Assembly: GCA_036006525.1 (NCBI GenBank) | Contig: DASYPP010000009.1 | Location: 47,179 to 111,178 of the forward strand | From: DASYPP01 sp036006525 | GTDB lineage: Bacteria > Gemmatimonadota > Gemmatimonadetes > Gemmatimonadales > GWC2-71-9 | Direction of reading: 5' to 3' | DNA: 64,000 nt | Shown: piece after piece, positions 18,481 to 28,100 of the stretch | How the letters are laid out: each line of letters starts with the position of its first letter | Numbering within the stretch: position 1 is the stretch's first letter | The notes under the pieces: model-generated | Told to the model about the DNA's origin: nothing | The model's input: the letters and a program-made list of their open reading frames with translations, nothing else | Databases searched by the model: none | Program-made: the position numbers and the translations under genes

Positions 18481-20760
18481 GTGTTGCGACTTCTGGCCCG
18501 CTTGCTGGTGCGCTGGCGTTGGCCCTGCGTGGCGATCTGGGCCGTGGTCGGAACCGTGGCGGTGACCCTGGCACCGCGCACCCAGCACCGGCTCAAGACC
18601 CATGGGGGCAGCGGGACCCCGACCGAAGCGTCGGCGGTGGACGACTTGCTGCGCACCCGGTTCGCCGCACCGCTGAGCGAGTACCTCGCCGTCACCCTCG
18701 AGGGCCCGGCCCAGCTGGGAGACGGCGCGGGCGGCCGGGCAGTGGACAGCCTGAGCCAGGCGCTCACTGTCCTGCCGTACGTGCGCGGAGTTCTCTCGTT
18801 CCATTCCACCGGGGACAGCACGTTCATCGGGCGCGATGGCCACGCCACTTTCCTGATCATCGCGCTCCGGGTGCCGACCGGGGACAGCGCGGGCGGATTG
18901 GTCGCCCCGATTCGCCGGCTGGTCGGCGAAAAAGCGAAGACCCTGCCGGTACGACTCACCGCCCATGTCACCGGCCGTTCCGCGCTCGACATCGATGTCC
19001 GAACCATCAGCGGCGAGGACAGCGTCCGGGGGGAGCTGATCTCCATGCCCCTCACGTTGACGGTCCTGATCTTCGCCTTCGGGGCGCTGGTGGCCGGGCT
19101 CCTGCCCCTGGTCATCGGCTTCCTTGCGATCAGCGTGAGCCTGACCCTGATCGGGGTGGTCGCCCGGTTCACGCCAATGTCGATCTACGTGCTGAACCTG
19201 ACCACGATGATCGGGTTGGGAGTCGGCATCGACTACTCGCTGCTCATCGTCACCCGGTTTCGAGAAGAGTTGAATCGCGGACTGCCTCGCCGGAACGCAG
19301 CCATCCGGACGGTGGCCACGGCCGGCGGTGCGGTGATCACCTCGGGCCTGACTGTCATGGTGGGATTTGCGGCGTTGCTGCTGACGCCGCTGGTCGACAC
19401 TCGCAGCATCGGGATCGGCGGGCTGATCGTGGTGACCGTGGCCATGGCGCTGTCGATCACCCTGATGCCGGCCATGCTCGCGGTGCTGGGCCGTGCGATC
19501 GATGGACCGAAATGGCTGGCTCGCCGCCTGGCCTGGTATCACGCGCCGATGGTCTGGGAAAAATGGGCCCGCAGCCTGAGCCGGCACCCGATCCGGGCGC
19601 TCACCATGGGCGGCGCGGCCGTGGCCATCCTCACCTTTCCCCTGATTTTCATCCGGATTGGCCTGCCCGCCAGGAACTGGTGGACGCCAGGAACCGAGGC
19701 GGGCCAGGGCGTCGAGATCCTGAATCGGATGGGGGTATCGGGCGTCATGACCCCGGTGCGCCTGCTGGTCGAGGCACCGCCGGGAGAGCGGGTGGTGAGC
19801 GCGGCCTGGCTCCGGAAATTGCGGGCGCTATCCGATTCGCTCAAAGCTGACCCCCGGATCCGGACGGTGCGAAGCGTGGTAGACCTCCGGGCCAAGAGCT
19901 CGATCCTGGGCTACTCGCTGCTCTACAGCGATATCGGGTCGGCCCGTTCCCAGTATCCCGAGTTCCTGGACGCGTATCTCAGCAGCGACAGCAGGATGAC
20001 CCTCCTGGACATCATGCTGTCCGATTCAACGTCCCTCACCTCGGCCATGGCGGTGGTTCACCGGGCCCGGATGGTGGGTCGGGAGATCATGCCGGACAGC
20101 AGCGGCGCCAAGGTCTGGGCGGGCGGGTTTGTGGCTTCCAACCTCGACCTGCAGGAACACCTGCTCAAGCGGTTTCCGCTCATCGTGCTGCTGATCCTGC
20201 TCACCACGGCGGCGATGCTGGCGGTCTCGTTCAAGTCGGTGCTGGTGCCGATCAAGGCGATCGTAATGAACACCCTGTCGGTGGGCGCCACCTTCGGACT
20301 CATCGTCCTGGTATTTCAGTATGGCTGGGGGAGCAGCTTGCTCGGCCTGGACGGGCCGACCGAGGCGATCTATGTCCTGGTACCGGTGCTGGTGTTCGCC
20401 GTGGTCTTCGGGCTCAGCATGGATTACGAGGTATTCCTGCTCAGCCGGATCAAGGAGGCCTTCGACAAGACCGGCAAGAACGACGAGGCCACAATGGAAG
20501 GATTGAGCGCCACGGCTCCGGTCATCACCTCCGCGGCGCTGATCATGATCCTGGTATTCGGGGTGTTCGCTTTCGCCCGGGTCCTGGCCATGCAGTTCCT
20601 GGCCTTCGGGCTGGCGGTCGCGGTGCTGCTGGACGCCACGCTGATCCGGATGGTGCTGGTGCCGGCCTTCATGCACCTGGCGGGAGAGTGGAACTGGTGG
20701 CCGGGCATCCAGCCCAGAGGAAAATCAACTACAGTCGGCCAATCCCTCGACCGTCGCTGA
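18481..20760 (+). CDS. MMPL family RND transporter
   Basis: Large inner-membrane exporter of 759 residues with the two-repeat MMPL layout. The first helix is near 12-32, a periplasmic loop follows, helices occupy about 180-350, then a second loop and helices at about 560-745. Signature stretches are GLGVGIDYSLLIVTRFREEL in the first half and FGLSMDYEVFLLSRIKEAF in the second. The start is GTG at 18481 with GGGAGG upstream; the GGAGG can pair with CCTCC at 18455-18459. Substrates of this family include lipids and hydrophobic metabolites; none can be chosen here. The 3' end overlaps the opposing pilin gene by 36 bp. Confidence 0.9.
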   Translation: MLRLLARLLVRWRWPCVAIWAVVGTVAVTLAPRTQHRLKTHGGSGTPTEASAVDDLLRTRFAAPLSEYLAVTLEGPAQLGDGAGGRAVDSLSQALTVLPYVRGVLSFHSTGDSTFIGRDGHATFLIIALRVPTGDSAGGLVAPIRRLVGEKAKTLPVRLTAHVTGRSALDIDVRTISGEDSVRGELISMPLTLTVLIFAFGALVAGLLPLVIGFLAISVSLTLIGVVARFTPMSIYVLNLTTMIGLGVGIDYSLLIVTRFREELNRGLPRRNAAIRTVATAGGAVITSGLTVMVGFAALLLTPLVDTRSIGIGGLIVVTVAMALSITLMPAMLAVLGRAIDGPKWLARRLAWYHAPMVWEKWARSLSRHPIRALTMGGAAVAILTFPLIFIRIGLPARNWWTPGTEAGQGVEILNRMGVSGVMTPVRLLVEAPPGERVVSAAWLRKLRALSDSLKADPRIRTVRSVVDLRAKSSILGYSLLYSDIGSARSQYPEFLDAYLSSDSRMTLLDIMLSDSTSLTSAMAVVHRARMVGREIMPDSSGAKVWAGGFVASNLDLQEHLLKRFPLIVLLILLTTAAMLAVSFKSVLVPIKAIVMNTLSVGATFGLIVLVFQYGWGSSLLGLDGPTEAIYVLVPVLVFAVVFGLSMDYEVFLLSRIKEAFDKTGKNDEATMEGLSATAPVITSAALIMILVFGVFAFARVLAMQFLAFGLAVAVLLDATLIRMVLVPAFMHLAGEWNWWPGIQPRGKSTTVGQSLDRR

Positions 20761-21105
20761 ACCCACCGGCGTAGCGTTCCCGTGAAACAGGTAACAGCTC
20801 TGGGGGACGATGGGCGCGTGGCTGATCGTGGCCGACCACCCGGCCGCCGTCGCTTCATTGATGACCAGGACGTTCCCCGCGGTCAGGGTGACGTTGAGGG
20901 CGACCTGGTCGACGCTGTAGGTCGCATTGGTGTAGTAATAGCCTTCTTCGGCGTTGGCGAGGTTGCGCAGGTCGGACTGCATCGAGGCCAGGATGGCCTT
21001 TTCCTTGTTGCGGGTAAGCCGGGGGATCGCGAAGACCGTCAACAGCCCGATGATCACGACCACGGTCAGCAGCTCGATGAACGTCACGCCGCGCGAATTC
21101 CGCAC
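20725..21105 (-). CDS. type IV pilin-like protein (prepilin leader)
   Basis: 126 residues. The prepilin motif is SRG followed by VTFIELLTVVVIIGLL, with the cleavage Gly and the Glu at position 5 of the mature protein. The leader is only six or seven residues when started at GTG 21105, which has GGAGG seven bases upstream. The globular part ends with two cysteines (PQSCYLF and LADCS) that can form the C-terminal disulfide loop of type IVa pilins. It lies 50 bp after polA in the same direction. No other pilus gene is in the window. Confidence 0.85.
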   Translation of the reverse strand: MRNSRGVTFIELLTVVVIIGLLTVFAIPRLTRNKEKAILASMQSDLRNLANAEEGYYYTNATYSVDQVALNVTLTAGNVLVINEATAAGWSATISHAPIVPQSCYLFHGNATPVGSATVEGLADCS

Positions 21106-21155
21106 CACTCGCCCTCCATCGATTGACCCGGGTTGGACCTGGCAGGATACAGATT

Positions 21156-23957
21156 TCAATGCTTGGCGTCCAGCCAGTTGGATCCGGTACCTATGTCCAC
21201 GACCAGGGGAACCTTCAGGCTGACCGCGGTCGTCATGTGGTGCCGCACGAGATCGGCCAGCCGGTCGCGTTCTTCGGGCGGCGTCTCGAAGACGAGTTCA
21301 TCGTGCACCTGCAGCAACATGCGCGACTCCAGCCGCTCGGCCGCCAGGGCGTCGTGGATCCGGCGCATCGCGATCTTGATGAGATCGGCGGCCGAGCCCT
21401 GGACCGGCGAGTTGGCGGCCGTGCGCTCCCCGAAAGAGCGGATATTGAAGCTCCGGTCCCGGATCTCCGGAATGTAACGCCGGCGGCCGAAGATGGTCTC
21501 GACGTACCCCCGGTCCCTTGCCAGCTGGACCATGCGGTCGAGATAGGCCCGCACCCCGGCGAACCGCGTGAAATACTGGGAGATGAACGCCTTGGCCTCA
21601 TCCTGGCTGATTCCCAGCTGGCGGGCCAGGGCAAACGGACCCTGGCCGTAGATCGTCGCGAAGTTGATAGTCTTGGCGCGGGCCCGCATGTCGGGGCTGA
21701 CCTGGTCGACTGGAACATCGAAGATGATCGCAGCCGTCTGGCGATGAATGTCGCCTCCCTGCTGGAAGGCGTGGATGAATGCCGTGTCCTCGGCGAGATG
21801 GGCAATCAACCGGAGCTCGACCTGGGAATAGTCGGCGACCAGGAACTGCCAGCCGGGCGCAGGCACGAAGCCGCGGCGAATCTCCTCTCCCCGAGCGGTC
21901 CGCACCGGGATGTTCTGGAGATTGGGCTCCGAAGAAGAAAGCCGGCCCGTGGCCGCCCCGGCCTGGTTGTACCGGGTGTGAATCCGGCCGGTGCGCGGGT
22001 TCACCCGCTGCGGCAGAACGTCGACGTATGTGGAGCGCAGCTTTTCCAGCTCGCGGTATTCCATGATCAGGCGGGGCACTTCATGGCCCAGTTCCGCGAG
22101 CTGCTCCAGGACGTCCGCGTCGGTCGAAGGTCCGGTCTTGGTCTTCTTGAGAATCGGCAACTGGAGCTTATCGAACAGGAGTTGGGCCAGTTGGCGGGGA
22201 GAGTTCAGGTTGAGATCGGTGCCGGAAGCCTGAGCGATACGCGATTCCAGCGAGCGGAGGTCGCTGGTAAGCTGGCGGGAAAGCTGGGTGAAGACGGCAG
22301 GATCGACCGCGACCCCGGTCCACTCCATGTCGGCCAGCACCCTTACCAGCGGCAGCTCGATATCATGCAGCAGCGGTTCCAAAGCCTGACTCTTGAGCGG
22401 CTCGGCGAAGAGCCGCTCCAACGTCAGCACCGTGGTGGTTCCTGCGGAGCCCCACGCGGCGGCGTCGGCAAGGGCAACCTCCTCGAAGGGAATCTGGGCT
22501 TTCCCCTTGCCCACCAGGTCCGCGAACCCCTTGAGCGGACGACCCAGGTGTTCGAGACTCAGCGTCTCCAGGGCATGAGAGCGGCGGCCGGGATCCAGTA
22601 CGAAACTGGCAAGCATCGAGTCGTACACCACCCCGGCCAGGTGGACTCCCTCCTGGCGCAGGGTCTGCAAGTCGTCCTTGATGTCGTGACCCGCCTTGGG
22701 AACCGAGGGATCTTCCAATAGGGCGCGGAGCGGCGCCATGGCGGGATCGGACAGGCCGGGAAGATTCTTGACCGCCTCGGTCTCCATGAGGCCGCCCGAA
22801 GATCGATGGCCGAAAGGCAGATACCACCGTTCCTGTTCGCCGGCCGCGATCGCCAGTCCCACCAGACGACTATCACGCGGATCACCGCCGCTGGAGACAC
22901 TATCAAGCGCCACCAGGCGCGCGGCGCGCAGTCCTGCGACTATCCCGGACAGCTCGGCAGAATCCGAGACGATGGTAACGGCCGTCGCAGGCGCCGGCGT
23001 CGACGGTTGAACCGGCGCGCCGGGGACCACCGACACTGGCAGAATCGGCTGCGAAGCATTCTGCAGCCCGAGCCGGCTGGCCAGGGCAAAGAACTCCAGT
23101 TCGGCCAGGACTCGGCCCAGCGCCTCGCGATCGGGCTCTCTCTCCTGGAGCAGGTCGAAGGCCACGTCAATGGGGACATCACGCCGGATGGTGACCAGTC
23201 GACGAGAGAGCAGGGCCTGCTCGGACTGCGACAACAGCGCCTCGCGGCTCCGCTTCGCTTTCACTTCCGAGGCGCGGGCCAGCAGGGTGTCGAGGTCGCG
23301 ATACTCCGTGAGCAGGGCGACCGCCCCCTTTTCTCCGATGCCCTTGACGCCAGGAATGTTATCGGAGCTGTCACCGACCAGCGCGAGGTAGTCCACCACC
23401 TGGCCCGGCATCACGCCGAGCCGCTCCGTGGCATTGGTGAGATCAATCCATTGTTCCTCGACCTGAGCGGACCCTCCCCGACCCGGGTTCAGGATGGAGA
23501 CCCCGGGCCGGATGAGCTGATAGAAATCCTTGTCGGCCGACACGATGACCGCGTGGAAGCCGCGTTCGACGGCCTGGTCCGCCAGGGTTCCGATGACGTC
23601 ATCGGCCTCATACCCGTCAAGGGAGACAAGAGGAATCCGAAATGCTTCGAGCAATTGGCCGATGCGTTCCACGCCACGGTTGAAGTCAACCTGGAGCTCT
23701 TCGTCCAACTTGGTGCGGGTGGACTTGTACTCGGGATACACCTCGGTCCGAAAGGAATCTCCCGCATCGTTGATCCAGGCGAGGTAATCCGGCCGGTATT
23801 TCTCCCGAAGGCGTACGAGGAAGTTGGCCACGCCCAGGGCGGCGGACGTGTTTTCACCTTTGCTGGTCCGAAGCGGGCGCGCCATCATGGCGTAAAACGC
23901 CCGATAGATCAGGCCATAGCCATCTACGAGGAATAGCTGGGGAGGGCTGTGAGGCAT
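21156..23957 (-). CDS. polA: DNA polymerase I
   Basis: 933 residues. The N-terminal 5' nuclease domain (1-300) is complete (FLVDGYGLIYRAFYAM, VGDSSDNIPGVKGIGEKGA). The polymerase domain has motif A DYSQVELRLIAHLAED, motif B RAKTINFATIYGQGPF and motif C LLQVHDELVFE. The middle 3'-5' exonuclease domain looks inactive: the DxE motif reads ALDSVSSGG, and the YxxxD motif is replaced by WGSAGT; only the central Asp in HDIKDDLQTL remains. The start is ATG at 23957; the frame runs on to 24011 through a repeat. It functions in Okazaki fragment processing and repair. Confidence 0.95.
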   Translation of the reverse strand: MPHSPPQLFLVDGYGLIYRAFYAMMARPLRTSKGENTSAALGVANFLVRLREKYRPDYLAWINDAGDSFRTEVYPEYKSTRTKLDEELQVDFNRGVERIGQLLEAFRIPLVSLDGYEADDVIGTLADQAVERGFHAVIVSADKDFYQLIRPGVSILNPGRGGSAQVEEQWIDLTNATERLGVMPGQVVDYLALVGDSSDNIPGVKGIGEKGAVALLTEYRDLDTLLARASEVKAKRSREALLSQSEQALLSRRLVTIRRDVPIDVAFDLLQEREPDREALGRVLAELEFFALASRLGLQNASQPILPVSVVPGAPVQPSTPAPATAVTIVSDSAELSGIVAGLRAARLVALDSVSSGGDPRDSRLVGLAIAAGEQERWYLPFGHRSSGGLMETEAVKNLPGLSDPAMAPLRALLEDPSVPKAGHDIKDDLQTLRQEGVHLAGVVYDSMLASFVLDPGRRSHALETLSLEHLGRPLKGFADLVGKGKAQIPFEEVALADAAAWGSAGTTTVLTLERLFAEPLKSQALEPLLHDIELPLVRVLADMEWTGVAVDPAVFTQLSRQLTSDLRSLESRIAQASGTDLNLNSPRQLAQLLFDKLQLPILKKTKTGPSTDADVLEQLAELGHEVPRLIMEYRELEKLRSTYVDVLPQRVNPRTGRIHTRYNQAGAATGRLSSSEPNLQNIPVRTARGEEIRRGFVPAPGWQFLVADYSQVELRLIAHLAEDTAFIHAFQQGGDIHRQTAAIIFDVPVDQVSPDMRARAKTINFATIYGQGPFALARQLGISQDEAKAFISQYFTRFAGVRAYLDRMVQLARDRGYVETIFGRRRYIPEIRDRSFNIRSFGERTAANSPVQGSAADLIKIAMRRIHDALAAERLESRMLLQVHDELVFETPPEERDRLADLVRHHMTTAVSLKVPLVVDIGTGSNWLDAKH

Positions 23958-23960
23958 CAA

Positions 23961-24042
23961 GAATTGAAGATTGAAGATTGAAGATTGAGGATTGAAACTA
24001 ACTGGTTGCAATCCTCAATCTTCAATCCTCGTCCTTCAATTT
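23961..24042. repeat. long inverted repeat with heptamer-built arms upstream of polA
   Basis: Left arm 23961-23994 is made of GATTGAA/GATTGAG heptamers; right arm 24009-24042 is its reverse complement at 29 of 34 positions, with a 14-base loop. It lies between the GWxTD gene stop and the polA start, so it would form a long hairpin in a shared transcript. Confidence 0.85.
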
Positions 24043-24047
24043 GGGAA

Positions 24048-25388
24048 TCAGTGGCCTTGCCTGCGGTGCCGATCTACCACCCGGTCAAATTCGGCCCGGG
24101 AGCTGGTTGTGAGGCGGAATCGGCCGAACCCGGTCTCGTCCAGAAAGGTGAGCTGGAGCCGGTCCTGCACGTACACCCAGCGAATGATGCGGCCCTGGCT
24201 CAGCGGGCTGGAGTCATAGACCTCGTCGGGCTCGCCCAGCATGATATAGACCTCGCCCCGGTCGGTCCGCCAGCCGGGCGTTCCCTCGTCGCGAAAGCGG
24301 ACGTTGGCGATGGCCAGCCGCTGGAAATACTGATCCAGGGCCTCGTTTTCCGGGGTGGTCGGAATCGGATCGGTCGCGACATAGAAGGCGCGCCACAGGC
24401 GGGACCGGTCTGACGGAGGTGCCTTGCGGAGGGAATCGAGCTGGTCCTGGTATCCGAAATAGCGGAGCAGGATGACCATCTCCTCGTAGTTGGTCACCAC
24501 CCAGGCCGTCGACAGTGACACAATGGCCGATGCTTTCTTGCTGGCGGCCCCGCTCCCCACTGTCAGCCGGAGCTCGCCCAGGGGCGCGCTGTCGGGCGTC
24601 AGGCGAATGACCTGCCCTTCAACGTCCTGGTTCCCCGTGAAACGCAGTGAGTCCTGGTAGACGATGCTGTCTGTCGCATCCTGGATCTCGAAGGGAACCG
24701 CAGTCGGTCCGCTGAAATGGTATCCCTCGATGTAGGCCAGAAGGGTGTCGCTTCCGTAGGCGACGGTTCCCCTCGGGTTGAGCACCAGGTTGAGAGCATC
24801 CGACTGGTGAGCCCGGCCGGTTACCTCGTACGCCACGAGCGGCGCGCTGAAACTGTTGGCGGGGAAGCTGGGAACCTCGACCGAGCTTTCCGCCCGGCTC
24901 TGCTCCGACGATCCGCGATCCTTGATCGCTACCGATACCTTGTAACTGCCCGGCAACAAGTGGAACACCTGCTGGAACAGGACGCTCTCTTCGTTCCGCA
25001 TGGTCTCGCGGAACGAGGCGACCTGCACGACCTCATCCCGGCTCACCGTGATCGCGGGGCCGCCGCTCGGCTCAAAGCGGATGTCGATGTGGTAGCGGGC
25101 GACAAAACGGTTGTCTTCCCGCTGGAACGAGAAAACCCGGTTTTCAAAGGAGAGCCCCAGCATCACGATGGAAGAGTCTCCGGGCCCCGCCGCGTAGACC
25201 AGGTTGCCAATGAACGGGACAGGGGCGGGCGCTACCAGCCGGCCCAGCTGGCGGTAAACCGCGCCCATATCGAGGACCCCGGCAATCTCATTCTCCGGCG
25301 TGGTGCCGGTGCTTGACCCGACCCGTTGCCAGCTGCCGCAGGCAGCCAACACCAAGCCCGCGAAAACGACACCCGCATGCCGACCCAT
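24048..25388 (-). CDS. GWxTD domain lipoprotein
   Basis: 446 residues from the ATG at 25388, which has GGGGGA seven bases upstream. A short signal ends in a lipobox (FAGLVLAACGS), so the protein is lipidated. The C-terminal region has the family motif GTPGWRTDRGEVYIMLGEP. Between lie beta-rich stretches of no clear family. GWxTD proteins are common in Gemmatimonadota, Acidobacteriota and Bacteroidota relatives; their function is unknown. It is divergent from the kinase gene. Confidence 0.85.
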   Translation of the reverse strand: MGRHAGVVFAGLVLAACGSWQRVGSSTGTTPENEIAGVLDMGAVYRQLGRLVAPAPVPFIGNLVYAAGPGDSSIVMLGLSFENRVFSFQREDNRFVARYHIDIRFEPSGGPAITVSRDEVVQVASFRETMRNEESVLFQQVFHLLPGSYKVSVAIKDRGSSEQSRAESSVEVPSFPANSFSAPLVAYEVTGRAHQSDALNLVLNPRGTVAYGSDTLLAYIEGYHFSGPTAVPFEIQDATDSIVYQDSLRFTGNQDVEGQVIRLTPDSAPLGELRLTVGSGAASKKASAIVSLSTAWVVTNYEEMVILLRYFGYQDQLDSLRKAPPSDRSRLWRAFYVATDPIPTTPENEALDQYFQRLAIANVRFRDEGTPGWRTDRGEVYIMLGEPDEVYDSSPLSQGRIIRWVYVQDRLQLTFLDETGFGRFRLTTSSRAEFDRVVDRHRRQGH

Positions 25389-25513
25389 CACATGTCCCCC
25401 GATCACCCGTTTGACAGCGTGTTCCATTGCGGCGAAGGTTACCGTCCCCGACTTCGAAGCGTCAAGTCGAACGTCTTGCTGCATCGTCAGATAGCGAGTA
25501 CCTTGCCACGCTT

Positions 25514-26413
25514 ATGTCGCAAGAGAATCTGGCCGGCCGAAACGTCGCGGGCTATCGCCTTCTCCACCACGTTGGAGAGGGTGGAACCGCCGCGGTCTAC
25601 CGCGCGGAGCACCCCGAAAAAGGGGTCGCCGCCATCAAGGTCCTGCGAGCCCGAATGGGCCAGGACCCGGTTGCCGTCAAGCGATTCCTGCGCGAAGCCG
25701 AGTACGGTTCCCGGGTCAATCATCCCAATATCGTCCAAACGTATGCCTTCGGCGAGGAAGAGGGATTGTATTACCTCGCCCTCGAGTGGGCCGATGGCGA
25801 GCCGCTCGCCACTTTCGCCACCCGCTCGGGCCAATTGGCTCCCGACCTGGTCGCCACTATCATCGAGCAACTGGGCGCGGCGCTCAGTGCCGCCCATCAC
25901 GAGGGCATTATTCACCGGGACTTGAAGCCGGCGAACATCATGTACAACCCGGCCAACAAGATGCTCAAGCTGCTCGACTTCGGCATCGCCCGTGACTCGG
26001 AGCTGGTCGCCGAGGAGCGGCTCACCCGCACCGGGTTTTTCGTGGGTACCCTGCAGTACGTGGCTCCGGAAGCGCTGAGCGGCGAGCTGGTTAACGAACA
26101 GGCCGATGTCTACAGCCTCGCCACGATCACCTACTACCTTTTGGCCGGGACGCTGCCCTATAACGGGCGATCGCCGCGGGAACTCTTTCAGCAGTTGCTG
26201 TCGCAACCACCAATTCCGCTCAACCAGGCCAAGAAGGGTCTTCGCTTCCCCCAGGAGGTCGAGGAAGCCGTAATGAGAGGCTTGGAACGAGACCGGGAGA
26301 AGCGTTGCAAGACGGTGGACGAATTTGTCGCCGGTGTGACCACGGCAATTCGATCCGAGGGTGGAAAGAAGGGAGGGCTTCTGTCGGGGCTTTTCCGCCG
26401 CAAACCCGGGTAA
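25514..26413 (+). CDS. soluble serine/threonine protein kinase
   Basis: 299 residues. Hanks-type kinase with glycine loop GEGGTAAVYRA, ATP lysine in AAIKVLRAR, catalytic loop HRDLKPANIM, DFG in DFGIARD and GTLQYVAPEAL as activation segment end. The C-terminus after the kinase domain is short, basic and glycine-rich (GLLSGLFRRKPG), with no membrane span. The start is ATG at 25514; an upstream in-frame start at 25427 would cross the opposing gene's promoter region. pyrE begins two bases after its stop. Confidence 0.92.
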   Translation: MSQENLAGRNVAGYRLLHHVGEGGTAAVYRAEHPEKGVAAIKVLRARMGQDPVAVKRFLREAEYGSRVNHPNIVQTYAFGEEEGLYYLALEWADGEPLATFATRSGQLAPDLVATIIEQLGAALSAAHHEGIIHRDLKPANIMYNPANKMLKLLDFGIARDSELVAEERLTRTGFFVGTLQYVAPEALSGELVNEQADVYSLATITYYLLAGTLPYNGRSPRELFQQLLSQPPIPLNQAKKGLRFPQEVEEAVMRGLERDREKRCKTVDEFVAGVTTAIRSEGGKKGGLLSGLFRRKPG

Positions 26414-26415
26414 TC

Positions 26416-26964
26416 GTGTCCGCTTCAGATCTGCGCCAGCTACTGCTCGACCGGTCGGTACGGCGCGGGGATTTTGTTCTCGCCTCCGGTGCCCGCTCCT
26501 CCTATTACATCGATGCCCGGCTTACTACCATGTCCGCCCAGGGCCTGGTCCTGATCGGACGGCTTGGCCTCACGGCAATCCGGGACACCGGGTGGGAACC
26601 GGCCGCGGTGGGAGGCCTGACCATGGGCGCCGACCCGGTCGCGTACGCGATCGCCGCGGCCAGTGTAGCGGCGGGTCGCCTTATCGAGGCATTCAGCGTG
26701 CGCAAGGCGCCCAAGGACCACGGCACCGGTCGAAGGATCGAAGGGAATTTTCGCGGGGGCGATTCCGTAGTGGTCGTCGAGGATGTGATTACCTCGGGTG
26801 GCTCCGCCCGACAGGCCATCCAGGCTGTCGAAGCCGAGGGCGGCAAGGTCCTCGGCATCCTGGCGGTGGTGGACCGGGAAGAGGGCGGCCGCCAGTCACT
26901 GGAGCAGGCGGGCTACCCGGTGCGAACCCTCACGACCGCAGGTGAGTTGGGACTCAGGGAATAG
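26416..26964 (+). CDS. pyrE: orotate phosphoribosyltransferase
   Basis: Fifth step of pyrimidine synthesis: joins orotate and PRPP to give OMP. It is 182 residues from the GTG at 26416. The PRPP motif is VVVVEDVITSGGSA, and KAPKDHGTGRRIEG is the flexible catalytic loop. It is in an operon with the kinase two bases upstream. Its 3' end overlaps the opposing AraC-type gene by 11 bp. Confidence 0.94.
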   Translation: MSASDLRQLLLDRSVRRGDFVLASGARSSYYIDARLTTMSAQGLVLIGRLGLTAIRDTGWEPAAVGGLTMGADPVAYAIAAASVAAGRLIEAFSVRKAPKDHGTGRRIEGNFRGGDSVVVVEDVITSGGSARQAIQAVEAEGGKVLGILAVVDREEGGRQSLEQAGYPVRTLTTAGELGLRE

Positions 26965-27886
26965 GGGTCCCCCCGACCGGAAAACGCTGCGCCGTGTCCG
27001 TCGTCCCATTCCCTGCTGCCAGGGGATGAAAACTCCGCAGCGCCTCCCGATACGGGGTGACCATTATTCCCAGGAACCGATCCAGCGCCGCCGCCAGCGG
27101 GAGCCGGCGACGGAACTCGGAAGAGGTAATGCCCAACAGCGCGCGCACGTGGCGTCCAAAGCTTTGGGGCGAAGAGTACTCCAACCGATACGCGACGTCC
27201 GCAACCGAGAGACCCTGCCCTTCGAACAGCGCCGCCGCATGAAGCAGCCGGATCATGGCGAGGTAGCTCTTGGGAGACGGAAGCCCGGCCCGCTGGAAGC
27301 GCGACATCAGGGTACTGGGCCGCACATGCAGCCGCACCGCCAGCCGCCGGACCGTCACGGTCTCCGGCGCCAGCCGGATCATGACCTCAAAGAACAACCG
27401 GGTGTCTGCCGGGACCTCCCCCAAAACGTCAAATAGAGGGCCCTGAATGCGGGCCGAGGATCGGCTGGCGGGGCCGGAAACCAGTTCCCGCAGCCGTTGC
27501 CATCCGCTGGGGGCGGTTACGTCCACCACCTGCCGGATCCCGGTGGCTCCCAGATTGAGCAACGCCTGGCTCGCTTCGGGATCGTGCCGGGAGACCAGGG
27601 CGACCGTCGGGATTTCGGGAAAATCGCGCACCAGGTGCTCGACCGCGTCGATCTGGGCGGTGGGACAGCGGTGCACCGAAAGAATGACAGCATCCACTGC
27701 CCGTTCTCGTACTACCCTTATGGCCTCCGGTATTGAGTCCCGGTGGACGACCGCGAAACATCCGTTGCCGGCAGCGTCTACCCGGGGACGCTCGTCGGGT
27801 TGCAGGACCGTGGCCACGGTGTGGGCCAGCGGGCCAGGCTGGAATTCGACCTTCTGCATTGGCCGGCTTTCGAGGAGACGAGCCAA
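26954..27886 (-). CDS. AraC-type regulator with degenerate receiver-like domain
   Basis: 310 residues (302 or 301 if started at ATG 27859). The C-terminal third (about 175-275) is an AraC double helix-turn-helix: VTVRRLAVRLHVRPSTLMSR, then SVADVAYRLEYSSPQSFGRH. The N-terminal half reads like a response-regulator receiver (AVDAVILSVHRCP, IPTVALVSRHD, LGATGIRQVVD), but the usual phospho-acceptor Asp is Ser (AVILS). It would therefore not be a normal two-component output. It is divergent from the large kinase gene; targets are unknown. Confidence 0.75.
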   Translation of the reverse strand: MARLLESRPMQKVEFQPGPLAHTVATVLQPDERPRVDAAGNGCFAVVHRDSIPEAIRVVRERAVDAVILSVHRCPTAQIDAVEHLVRDFPEIPTVALVSRHDPEASQALLNLGATGIRQVVDVTAPSGWQRLRELVSGPASRSSARIQGPLFDVLGEVPADTRLFFEVMIRLAPETVTVRRLAVRLHVRPSTLMSRFQRAGLPSPKSYLAMIRLLHAAALFEGQGLSVADVAYRLEYSSPQSFGRHVRALLGITSSEFRRRLPLAAALDRFLGIMVTPYREALRSFHPLAAGNGTTDTAQRFPVGGTPIP

Positions 27887-28100
27887 CGGTAGTCCGGCAC
27901 CGTCAACGCTGGCTCAAACCACCAGCTGTGCGGGAAGTCGCGGACTGGATTGTTCTTAGGCAACCTTTTGAACGACTATCGCATCTATGGGAGGACCACT
28001 TTCGGCTCACTCCCCAAGCCTGAACCGCCCATATAGACTTGAATCGACCCCGGTAGCCCCGGCGGAGCCCCATGCACTGCGTCCCACTCGGATTGGTGCG

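Noticed and set aside
17502..19172. A 556-codon reading of the matrixin gene
   Set aside because: The upstream 294 codons are antisense to the MMPL gene and low in complexity; the signal-anchor sequence at 18290 marks the true start.
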